Assembly (NCBI GenBank): GCA_023437865.1
Contig: JAEZFE010000394.1
Span: forward strand, 1-9,446
Source: Pseudomonadota bacterium
GTDB lineage: Bacteria > Pseudomonadota > Alphaproteobacteria > Rhodospirillales > Magnetospirillaceae
DNA: 9,446 nucleotides
Reading direction: 5' to 3'
Below, one piece after another: positions 1 to 5,417 of this stretch. Each line of letters starts with the position of its first letter. Position 1 is the first letter of the stretch. Under the pieces are notes generated by a model. The model saw nothing but the letters and a program-made list of their open reading frames with translations. It did not search any database and was not told the origin of the DNA. A program made the position numbers and the translations under genes.

Positions 1-272
1 GCGCAGACCCGCGCGCGCCCTCGGTCTCGCCGCTCTTTGCCGACCTCAGGGGCCTGCCGCCGCTGTTGATCCATGTGGGCGGCGACGAGGTCATGCGGGC
101 CGACTCGACCGACTTCGCTGCACGGGCGCAGGCCGCCGGGATGGATGTCAGGTTGCATGTCGGGCCGGGGCTATTCCACTGCTACCCGGTCTGCGCCCCC
201 ATGTTCCCCGAGGCGAAGGCGGCCATGGACGACATCTGCGCCTTCGCCGCCGCTATTCCTCGCCGCCGGTAA
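1..272 (+). CDS. Alpha/beta-hydrolase fold-3 (HSL/acetyl-esterase type), C-terminal fragment
   Basis: Reading from base 3, 89 codons remain before the TAA at 270-272; the start and catalytic serine lie off the left edge. The fragment has the usual C-terminal pattern of hormone-sensitive-lipase-type esterases: a 'SPLFADLRGLPPLLI' strand region, then 'GGDEVMRADS' carrying the likely catalytic Asp (fragment residue 28), then 'GPGLFHCYP' carrying the likely catalytic His (residue 59). In this family these two residues complete a Ser-Asp-His triad that hydrolyses carboxylic esters in the cytoplasm. The natural substrate cannot be told from the fragment. Its 3' end overlaps by 20 bp the end of the convergent OsmC gene and no terminator hairpin is visible, so each transcript probably runs into the other gene. 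Family assignment is fairly sure; anything more specific is not. Confidence 0.85.
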   Translation, partial: ADPRAPSVSPLFADLRGLPPLLIHVGGDEVMRADSTDFAARAQAAGMDVRLHVGPGLFHCYPVCAPMFPEAKAAMDDICAFAAAIPRRR

Positions 273-687
273 CCCGACTTGCCCGGGCCACCAGGCCGCT
301 GACGATCTTGATCTCGCCGGTCAGGGTCTTGTGGACCGGGCATTTCTCGGCGATCTCCAGCAATTTCCGGCGCTGGCCCTCGTCGAGCCCACCTTCCAGG
401 ATGATGTCGCGCACGATCAGGGTGGCGCCGTCCTCCAGCTTGCCACGGCGCAGGCGCACCTCCACATGCTCCAGCGGCCAGCCCTTGCGGGCCGCCACCA
501 TCTTGACGGTAATGGCGGTACAGGCGCCCAACGCCGCCAGCAGGAATTCGTGTGGCGCCGGCCCCAGATCGTCGCCGCCATCCTCCACCGGCTCGTCGGC
601 CCTCAGCACGTGGCGGCCGATCATCACCGCCTGGGTCCATTTTCCTTCGCCTGTCCCGGCGACGACCACGCTGTGCTGCTCACTCAT
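253..687 (-). CDS. OsmC/Ohr-family thiol peroxidase-like protein
   Basis: This encodes 144 residues, the usual size for OsmC-family proteins, which form dimers and reduce organic or fatty-acid hydroperoxides with a pair of cysteines. Both are present: Cys56 in 'LAALGACTAITVKM' and Cys116 in 'AEKCPVHKTL', the spacing seen in the OsmC/YhfA group. The 'GPAPHEFLLAALGAC' helix is the family's strongest signature. The ATG at 687 was chosen because an AAGGA ribosome-binding site lies 7 nt upstream on the minus strand; the frame stays open to 819 but those extra residues would run into the divergent Nudix gene. There is no signal peptide, so the protein is cytoplasmic. It converges on the esterase and diverges from the Nudix gene across about 58 bp, where the promoters must lie. 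Ohr, OsmC and YhfA-like subfamilies cannot be separated by eye, so no symbol is given. Confidence 0.9.
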   Translation of the reverse strand: MSEQHSVVVAGTGEGKWTQAVMIGRHVLRADEPVEDGGDDLGPAPHEFLLAALGACTAITVKMVAARKGWPLEHVEVRLRRGKLEDGATLIVRDIILEGGLDEGQRRKLLEIAEKCPVHKTLTGEIKIVSGLVARASRVTGGEE

Positions 688-745
688 GGGCTGTTCCTTG
701 CCAACCGCTTCCACCGGGTTTACAGGTGGTGTCTCGCCCGACGCC

Positions 746-1375
746 ATGGGAGGTCCGAAATTGAGCCAACGCTTTGCCAGCGACGACGTGCAGATTCTTG
801 CCAGGGACACGGTGTTCAAGGGCTATTTCCGGATGGATCGCTATACGGTGCGGCATCGCACCTACCGGGGCGGCTGGACCGGAGACATCACCCGCGAGAT
901 CTTCGAGCGCGGCCATGCGGTCGTGGTGATCCTGTACGACCCGATGCGCGACGAAGTCGCCATGATCGAGCAGTTCCGCTGCGGCGCCCTGGCCGCTGAC
1001 ATGTACCCATGGCTGGTGGAATGCGTTGCCGGCATCATCGAGAAGGGCGAGACGCCCGAGCAGGTGGCGCTGCGCGAATGCGTCGAGGAAGCCGGCACCG
1101 AGGCCAAGGACATCTTCGAGATTGGCAAGTTCATCATCACCCCCGGCGGCTCGTCCGAGACGGTGGTGCTGTTCTGCGCCCGCATCGATGCCACCCAAAT
1201 CAGCGGCTTCCACGGCCTGGAGCATGAAGGCGAAGACATCCGCGTCTTCACCCTGCCCTTGGTTGAGGCCTACGGAATGATCAAGGACGGCCGCATCAAT
1301 AACTCCATGGCGGTGATCTCGATTCAATACCTGATGCTGGAGAAGGAAGCGCTGAAGGTGCGGTGGGGGGTGTGA
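746..1375 (+). CDS. nudF: Nudix hydrolase, ADP-ribose/ADP-sugar pyrophosphatase (NudF-like)
   Basis: This encodes 209 residues matching the ADP-ribose pyrophosphatase branch of Nudix hydrolases, which split ADP-ribose into AMP and ribose-5-phosphate with Mg2+. The Nudix box runs from Gly96 to Thr118 (G-x5-E-x7-RE-x2-EE-x-G), including the metal-binding 'RECVEEAG'. Residues 45-60 ('GDITREIFERGHAVVV'), 'SPGG'-like 'TPGGSSE' (132-138) and 'EGEDIRVF' (161-168) follow the Escherichia coli NudF pattern, the last being the catalytic-loop glutamate region. Start choice is uncertain. ATG 746 gives an N-terminus of the same length as E. coli NudF but has no close ribosome-binding site. An in-frame TTG at 761 has GGGAGG exactly 7 nt upstream and would give 204 residues. 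The stop overlaps the ATG of the next gene (TGATG), suggesting co-transcription. Confidence 0.92.
   Translation: MGGPKLSQRFASDDVQILARDTVFKGYFRMDRYTVRHRTYRGGWTGDITREIFERGHAVVVILYDPMRDEVAMIEQFRCGALAADMYPWLVECVAGIIEKGETPEQVALRECVEEAGTEAKDIFEIGKFIITPGGSSETVVLFCARIDATQISGFHGLEHEGEDIRVFTLPLVEAYGMIKDGRINNSMAVISIQYLMLEKEALKVRWGV
748..753 (+). promoter_or_regulatory. Ribosome-binding site favouring a TTG start at 761 for the Nudix gene
   Basis: GGGAGG lies 7 nt before TTG 761, ideal Shine-Dalgarno spacing, and it overlaps the alternative ATG at 746. No comparable purine run sits 5-10 nt before ATG 746 (the nearest, AGGTGG at 724-729, is 16 nt away). The motif therefore points to the TTG, though an ATG start with a weak site remains possible. 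Confidence 0.5.
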
Positions 1376-1791
1376 TGCACCTCCGCGCCGTTGCCATCGC
1401 ACTGACTATGGGCTTTGGTGCCGTCGGCCAGGCCTGGGCCTGCCAACCGCCATCCGAGGAAGAACTTTACGCTAAAGCGCCCTCGGTTTTCGTGGCCCAT
1501 GTCTGGCGGACCGAGGAAGTGCAGCCAGCCACGCCCAGCACCGATAATTTTCCAATTATCGAGGCCAGCTTCCGCGTGCGAGAGATCCTGAAAGGCGAAT
1601 CGCCGCAAAATGACAAAGCCCGCGCCATCACGTTCTGGTGCTGGCCGATACCGCTAATCAGCGGGTTTGACTACATTTTCTTCCTTGATCACATCGACGC
1701 GCCGGTGAACGGATCGGCGCTGGTGCTTTGGGGGCAAAACAAGGACGAAGATGAAAAAGTCCTCACCCGCCTGCGCACCCTGAAAAAGTAA
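1375..1791 (+). CDS. Small secreted protein with TIMP/netrin-like pattern, function unknown
   Basis: This encodes 138 residues. A Sec signal peptide is visible at residues 1-22: a short basic start, a hydrophobic core, then 'GQAWA' before Cys23. The residues before the cysteine are A-W-A rather than a lipobox, so signal peptidase I cleavage is more likely and Cys23 becomes the first mature residue. The mature part reads C-x-PP-x-EE-x-Y-x-KA-x-x-VF-x-x-HV, then 'SFRVREILKG' (65-74), then Cys89 and 'GFDYIFFLD'. This resembles bacterial proteins with a tissue-inhibitor-of-metalloproteinase/netrin-type OB fold, in which an N-terminal cysteine is often disulfide-bonded; Cys23-Cys89 would fit. That fold assignment is pattern recognition, not proof. 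ATG 1375 overlaps the Nudix stop and follows a G-rich run at 1365-1370; a GTG at 1363 is the alternative. Sampled lines are about 57% GC, lower than cysK (about 67% in one line), so more recent acquisition or weak codon selection is possible. Confidence 0.75.
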   Translation: MHLRAVAIALTMGFGAVGQAWACQPPSEEELYAKAPSVFVAHVWRTEEVQPATPSTDNFPIIEASFRVREILKGESPQNDKARAITFWCWPIPLISGFDYIFFLDHIDAPVNGSALVLWGQNKDEDEKVLTRLRTLKK

Positions 1792-1911
1792 ACTCGCCCG
1801 CCCGCGCCCATTTCCCCTGCCCGAATTGTACATATCTGACAGCTTGATTGGCAGATACCCACTCTGCTAGCCTCGGCTTAAGTGTACATTCTGAACGAAA
1901 GAACACCACCT
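1792..1911 (+). promoter_or_regulatory. cysK upstream region with paired TGTACAT sites
   Basis: This 120-bp gap should hold the promoter for the cysK cluster. TGTACAT occurs at 1827-1833 and again at 1883-1889; each contains the palindrome TGTACA, and the copies are 56 bp apart in direct orientation. Between them a weak sigma-70-like pair can be proposed: TTGATT (1844-1849), 17 bp, then CTAGCC (1867-1872), a poor -10. The two TGTACAT copies would flank that promoter, a layout compatible with a repressor or looping regulator, but this is inference. No hairpin with a T-run is seen after the upstream gene. Confidence 0.35.
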
Positions 1912-2916
1912 ATGACCGACGTTCGCGACGGCTTCCTCGACTCCATCGGCCGCACCCCGCTCATCAAGCTCAAGGGCCCGTCCGAGGCGACCGGCTGCAC
2001 CATCCTGGGCAAGGCCGAGTTCCTCAATCCCGGCGGATCGGTCAAGGACCGCGCGGCCCTGGCGATCATTCAGGACGCCGAGGAGAAGGGTCTGCTCAAG
2101 CCCGGCGGCGTCATCGTCGAGGGTACCGCCGGCAATACCGGCATCGGCCTGACCCTGGTGGGCAACGCGCTGGGCTATCGCAGCGTCATCGTCATGCCCG
2201 AGACCCAGAGCCAGGAAAAGAAGGACATGCTGCGGCTGATCGGCGCCGACCTGCGCCTGGTGCCCGCCGTGCCCTATTCCGACCCGGGCAATTACGTGCG
2301 CTATTCCGAGACCCTGGCCGGCGAATTGACCAAGACCGAGCCCAACGGCGTGCTGTGGGCCAATCAGTTCGACAACGTCGCCAACCGCATGGGCCATTAC
2401 CGCACCACCGGCCAGGAGATCTGGCGCCAGACCGGCGGCAAGGTCGACGCCTTCACCTGCGCGGTAGGCACCGGCGGCACCCTCGCCGGCGTGGGCCTGG
2501 CGCTGAAGGAGCACAACAAGAACGTCCAGATCGTGCTGGCCGATCCCATGGGCTCGGCTCTCTACAATTACTACGCCCATGGCGAACTGAAGGCAGAGGG
2601 CACCTCGATCACCGAGGGCATCGGCCAGGGCCGCATCACCAAGAACCTTGTCGGCGCCCCCATCGACGACCAAGTCCAGGTCACCGACGAGGAAGCCCTG
2701 CCCCTGATTTTCGAACTGGTCAAAAAGGAAGGCCTGGTCATTGGCGGTTCGTCCGGCATCAATGTCCTTGCGGCCATGAAGGTGGCGCGGAAGTTGGGGC
2801 CAGGCCACACGGTGGTGACAGTGCTGTGCGATTATGGTACCCGCTATCAAAGCAAGCTGTTCAACCCGGCCTTTCTGAAGGAGCGGAACCTCCCGGTCCC
2901 GGATTGGCTGGACTAA
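1912..2916 (+). CDS. cysK: Cysteine synthase (O-acetylserine sulfhydrylase, fold-type II PLP enzyme)
   Basis: This encodes 334 residues, close to the usual length of about 310-330. The enzyme makes cysteine from O-acetylserine and sulfide in the cytoplasm. The PLP Schiff-base lysine is Lys45 in 'NPGGSVKDR' (39-47). The substrate loop is 'EGTAGNTG' (70-77), the phosphate-binding loop 'GTGGT' (186-190), and the pyridine-contacting serine lies in 'GGSSGIN' (278-284). The loop has T-A-G-N where E. coli CysK has T-S-G-N, so Ala73 replaces a serine that normally contacts the substrate; this looks like a subfamily trait and could affect substrate choice (O-phosphoserine or homoserine derivatives are possible). 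ATG 1912 was chosen because it opens the usual short N-terminus before 'GFLDSIGRTPLIKL', with an AAAGAA run upstream; GTG 1882 would add ten residues and would overlap a TGTACAT site. The sulfurtransferase gene follows after 21 bp, so the two are probably co-transcribed. Confidence 0.93.
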   Translation: MTDVRDGFLDSIGRTPLIKLKGPSEATGCTILGKAEFLNPGGSVKDRAALAIIQDAEEKGLLKPGGVIVEGTAGNTGIGLTLVGNALGYRSVIVMPETQSQEKKDMLRLIGADLRLVPAVPYSDPGNYVRYSETLAGELTKTEPNGVLWANQFDNVANRMGHYRTTGQEIWRQTGGKVDAFTCAVGTGGTLAGVGLALKEHNKNVQIVLADPMGSALYNYYAHGELKAEGTSITEGIGQGRITKNLVGAPIDDQVQVTDEEALPLIFELVKKEGLVIGGSSGINVLAAMKVARKLGPGHTVVTVLCDYGTRYQSKLFNPAFLKERNLPVPDWLD

Positions 2917-2937
2917 CCAACTAAAGCTGGGGGAAGC

Positions 2938-3792
2938 ATGAGCTACGCCAATCCTGAGGCCCTCGTCAGCACCGAATGGCTGGCGGAGCACCTGCAGGCT
3001 CCGGACGTCCGCGTGGTGGACGCCAGCTGGTTCATGCCTTCCGCCGGCCGCAACCCGCGCGAGGAATACGAGGCCGCCCACATTCCCGGCGCCGTTTTCT
3101 TCGACGTGGATGAAATCGCCGACCTTACCAATCCGCTGCCGCACATGCTGCCGGCACCGGAGAAGTTCGCCAGCCGGGTGCGCAAGCTCGGCTTGGGCAA
3201 CGGCAACAAGGTGGTGGTCTACGACAGCACCGGCATCTCCATGGCCGCCGCCCGCGTGTGGTGGATGTTCCGCGTCTTCGGCCACCGCGACGTGGCGGTG
3301 CTCGATGGCGGCCTGCCCAAGTGGCGGGCGGAGCAGCGTCCGGTCGAGGACCTGCCGCCGATGCCGCGCGACCGCCATTTCCTGCCGCGTGTGGACGCGA
3401 CGCTGGTGCGCAGCTTCGATCAGGTGAAGGCCAATCTGGCGTCGGGCCGCGAGCAGATCGTCGATGCCCGCGCCGCCGGCCGCTTCGACGGCACTGCCCC
3501 GGAACCATGGCCGGTCAAGCATGTGGGCCATATGCCGGGGGCCTTCAACGTGCCGTTCGCGGATCTGGTGGACCCGGACGGCAAGACCATGCGCCCGGCC
3601 CAGGCGCTCAAGGATCGCTTCGACGCCGCCGGCCTGGACTTGTCCAAGCCGGTCATCGCCACCTGCGGCTCCGGCATCACCGCCTGCACCATCGCGCTGG
3701 CGTTGCACCTGCTGGGCCACAAGGACGTGGCGGTCTATGACGGTTCCTGGGCGGAATGGGGCAACCACCCCGACGCGGTGGCGGTCAAGTAA
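2938..3792 (+). CDS. sseA: 3-mercaptopyruvate sulfurtransferase (two-domain rhodanese)
   Basis: This encodes 284 residues, the length of E. coli SseA, with two rhodanese domains (about 8-135 and 160-282). The C-terminal domain carries the active-site loop 'CGSGITA' with nucleophile Cys243; the C-G-S/T-G-V/I-T-A form distinguishes mercaptopyruvate sulfurtransferases from thiosulfate-specific rhodaneses (CRxGx[R/T]). Arg178 in 'DARAAGRF' is a likely substrate-carboxylate contact by family analogy. The inactive N-terminal domain shows 'AHIPGAVFFDVDEI' (48-61) and 'GG.PKWR'. The enzyme moves sulfur from 3-mercaptopyruvate, the transamination product of cysteine, to cyanide or thiol acceptors, giving pyruvate and sulfane sulfur. 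The start has a GGGGGAAG ribosome-binding site at about 2928-2935. Sitting 21 bp after cysK, it links cysteine synthesis to cysteine-derived sulfur transfer or H2S production. Confidence 0.94.
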   Translation: MSYANPEALVSTEWLAEHLQAPDVRVVDASWFMPSAGRNPREEYEAAHIPGAVFFDVDEIADLTNPLPHMLPAPEKFASRVRKLGLGNGNKVVVYDSTGISMAAARVWWMFRVFGHRDVAVLDGGLPKWRAEQRPVEDLPPMPRDRHFLPRVDATLVRSFDQVKANLASGREQIVDARAAGRFDGTAPEPWPVKHVGHMPGAFNVPFADLVDPDGKTMRPAQALKDRFDAAGLDLSKPVIATCGSGITACTIALALHLLGHKDVAVYDGSWAEWGNHPDAVAVK

Positions 3793-3843
3793 GAACTAAC
3801 TCTTCCGCCCCTTTGTTCCCCGGTTGATGACTGTCGGCATATT

Positions 3844-3883
3844 CCCCACCTGAACCTCAGGTAAGTCCGTACACGAGGTGGGG
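3844..3883 (+). promoter_or_regulatory. Inverted repeat that could sequester the entericidin Shine-Dalgarno
   Basis: CCCCACCT (3844-3851) is the exact reverse complement of AGGTGGGG (3876-3883), which contains the likely ribosome-binding site of the lipoprotein starting at 3887. The 24-nt loop holds a second possible hairpin, ACCTG (3848-3852) with CAGGT (3858-3862), that shares bases with the first arm, so the two structures are mutually exclusive. This is the shape of a translational on/off leader, or of a DNA-binding operator. If transcription begins near or after 3850, as a weak TTGTTC (3813-3818) / CATATT (3838-3843) pair might suggest, the first arm would be missing from the RNA and the operator reading would be better. 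Confidence 0.4.
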
Positions 3884-3886
3884 TAC

Positions 3887-4153
3887 ATGCGACTGAGCAG
3901 AGCGACGACCCGAGCCCGGCAGGGCGGGACCAGCCTTCCGTTCTTCGCCTTCCTGCTGCTAGCAGCTACGCTGGCCGTCGGCGGCTGCAACACCGTCTCC
4001 GGCATGGGCGAGGATATCTCGGCCGCCGGCAAGGGCATCGACCAGACGTCGGAGCGCACCCAGGAGAAGATCCACGAGAGCGGTAGCTCCAGCAGCACCC
4101 AGCAGCAGTCACCGCAGCGCAGCCAGTCGGACTATCAGGCCGGCCGCTACTAA
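3887..4153 (+). CDS. Entericidin-like small lipoprotein with Ser/Gln-rich tail
   Basis: This encodes 88 residues. A basic N-terminus (about 1-16) precedes a hydrophobic stretch (18-31) and a lipobox-like 'VGGC' with Cys34 as the predicted lipidated residue. The next segment, 'CNTVSGMGEDISAAGKGID' (34-52), is the hallmark of the entericidin EcnA/EcnB family, small lipoproteins first described as a toxin/antidote pair in enteric bacteria and widespread in Alphaproteobacteria. After residue 60 a tail rich in Ser, Gln and Arg ends in 'YQAGRY'; entericidins are commonly 40-50 residues, so this one is extended by some 40. ATG 3887 has GAGG at 3875-3878, 8 nt upstream; GTG 3878 lies inside that site and is unlikely. 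No second ecn gene is adjacent, so it is not an obvious toxin-antidote pair. Its place between sseA and metC may be incidental. Confidence 0.8.
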   Translation: MRLSRATTRARQGGTSLPFFAFLLLAATLAVGGCNTVSGMGEDISAAGKGIDQTSERTQEKIHESGSSSSTQQQSPQRSQSDYQAGRY

Positions 4154-4163
4154 AAGCGCTGGC

Positions 4164-4210
4164 GTCGGGCGGAGGCCGGTGCCACCATCGGCGCCGCTTT
4201 TCCGCCCGAC
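4164..4210 (+). repeat. 10-bp inverted repeat (hairpin) between the entericidin and metC
   Basis: GTCGGGCGGA (4164-4173) pairs perfectly with TCCGCCCGAC (4201-4210). Within the 27-nt loop GCCG (4175-4178) can pair with CGGC (4189-4192), giving a branched structure. No T-run follows on the + strand, so it is not a textbook intrinsic terminator. It ends 3 nt before the AGG (4214-4216) that serves as the metC ribosome-binding site, so it could act as a terminator, an attenuator or an RNA-stability element. Confidence 0.5.
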
Positions 4211-4221
4211 ATCAGGCAGCC

Positions 4222-5385
4222 ATGAAGAAAGACAGCCTTCTCGTCCACGCCGGCCGGCATCCCGAACGCCAGCACGGCGCCGTCAACGCCCCGGTCTATC
4301 ACGCCTCAACCATCCTCCACCCTTCGGTGGCGGTCATGGAGGCCACCGGCAAGACCCCATATGAGGGCGTGCGCTATGGGCGCTACGGCACCCCCACCAC
4401 CCACGCATTTGAGGAAGCGATGGCCGCCATTGAAGGCGGCGTGCGCTCCATCGCCACGTCGTCGGGTCTGGCCGCCATTACCGGCACCCTGATGGCGCTG
4501 CTGAAGGCCGGCGACCATCTGCTGATGGTCGACAGCGCCTATTTCCCGACCCGCAAGTTCTGCGACAGCGTGCTGGCGCATCTCGGCATCGAGACCACCT
4601 ATTATGATCCGTGCATTGGCACCGGAATCAAGGCGCTGATGCAGCCCAATACCCGCCTGGTGTTCACCGAATCGCCGGGCTCGCTGACCTTCGAGGTCCA
4701 GGATCTGCCGGCCATCGCCGAGGTGGCCCACCAGGCCGGCGCGCTGGTCGCCATGGACAACACCTGGGGCGTGCTGACCTTCCAGCCCTTCGCCCATGGC
4801 GTGGACGTCTCCATCCAGGCCTGCACCAAGTACATCGTCGGCCATGCCGACGCCATGCTGGGCGCCATCACCGTGGCCGACGAGAAGCTGTGGCTCAGGC
4901 TCAAGACCTCAGTCTGCGCCTTCGGCCATTCGCCCGGATCGCAGGAGCTGTTCCTGGGCTCGCGCGGCCTGCGCACTCTGGCCGTGCGCCTGCGCCAGCA
5001 CGCCGAGACCGCGCTGAAGCTCGCCACCTGGCTGAACTCCCGCCCGGAGGTGGACAGCGTGCTCTACCCGCCCCTGCCCGGCGATGCCGGACACGAAGTG
5101 TGGAAGCGCGACTTCACCGGCGCCTGCGGCCTGTTCGGCGTGATCCTCAAGCCCGCCGCCAAGGAGGCGGTGGACCGCATGCTCGACGGTTATGCCCACT
5201 TCAACCTGGGCTATTCCTGGGGCGGCTTCGAAAGCCTGGTCATCCCGACCACCGGCCATTCGATCATCCGCACCGCCACCGAATGGAAGCCGGCGGGCCC
5301 GTCCTTGCGCTTCCACGCGGGCCTCGAGGATGCGGACGATCTGCTGGCCGATCTGGAAGCCGGGTTCGATCGGTTGCGGGGCTAA
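4222..5385 (+). CDS. metC: Cystathionine beta-lyase (Cys/Met-metabolism PLP enzyme)
   Basis: This encodes 387 residues, matching the usual length of about 390. The enzyme splits cystathionine to homocysteine, pyruvate and ammonia in methionine synthesis, and such lyases often also release H2S from cysteine. The PLP lysine is Lys203 in 'CTKYIVGHADAMLG', the form typical of MetC rather than of cystathionine gamma-synthase. Asp179 in 'AMDNTWG' would contact the PLP pyridine nitrogen. 'YEGVRYGRYGTPTT' (47-60) contains the Tyr52/Arg54 phosphate contacts donated to the partner subunit, and Tyr107 ('DSAYFPT') would stack on the cofactor. ATG 4222 follows AGG at 4214-4216. It is in the same direction as cysK and sseA but separated by the lipoprotein and two hairpin regions, so it may have its own regulation. 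Gamma-lyase activity cannot be excluded by eye. Confidence 0.92.
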   Translation: MKKDSLLVHAGRHPERQHGAVNAPVYHASTILHPSVAVMEATGKTPYEGVRYGRYGTPTTHAFEEAMAAIEGGVRSIATSSGLAAITGTLMALLKAGDHLLMVDSAYFPTRKFCDSVLAHLGIETTYYDPCIGTGIKALMQPNTRLVFTESPGSLTFEVQDLPAIAEVAHQAGALVAMDNTWGVLTFQPFAHGVDVSIQACTKYIVGHADAMLGAITVADEKLWLRLKTSVCAFGHSPGSQELFLGSRGLRTLAVRLRQHAETALKLATWLNSRPEVDSVLYPPLPGDAGHEVWKRDFTGACGLFGVILKPAAKEAVDRMLDGYAHFNLGYSWGGFESLVIPTTGHSIIRTATEWKPAGPSLRFHAGLEDADDLLADLEAGFDRLRG

Positions 5386-5386
5386 C

Positions 5387-5411
5387 CCCTCTCCCGCCGA
5401 GCGGGAGAGGG
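5387..5411. terminator. Perfect 11-bp hairpin between convergent genes; possible dispersed repeat
   Basis: CCCTCTCCCGC (5387-5397) pairs perfectly with GCGGGAGAGGG (5401-5411) around a CGA loop. It starts one base after the metC stop and ends 6 bp before the stop of the minus-strand OmpA/MotB-like gene, so both transcripts run into it. There is no strong T-run on either side, so termination would be atypical, but the position fits a bidirectional terminator or 3'-end stabiliser. I recall very similar CCCTCTCC...GGAGAGGG palindromes at gene ends in many high-GC proteobacteria, so a genome-wide repeat is plausible. Confidence 0.65.
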
Positions 5412-5417
5412 AAAGCG

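Noticed and set aside
735..745. Shared 11-mer between the Nudix upstream region (minus strand) and 4161-4171
   Set aside because: GGCGTCGGGCG is a GC-rich word likely to recur by chance in this genome; there is no further similarity around it.
1848..1868. Sigma-54 promoter (TTGGCAG...CTCTGCT) ahead of cysK
   Set aside because: The GG and GC elements are 16 bp apart, not the required 12.
1867..3768. Very long antisense open frame (633 codons, minus strand) across cysK and sseA
   Set aside because: Long shadow frames are expected opposite GC-rich genes. The translation is His/Gln/Ala/Gly-rich low-complexity with no recognisable domain, while the + strand frames encode clear enzymes.
4154..4221. 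SAM-II or SAH riboswitch before metC
   Set aside because: The gap is only 68 bp and the hairpin does not show the pseudoknot pattern or conserved core I know for these classes.
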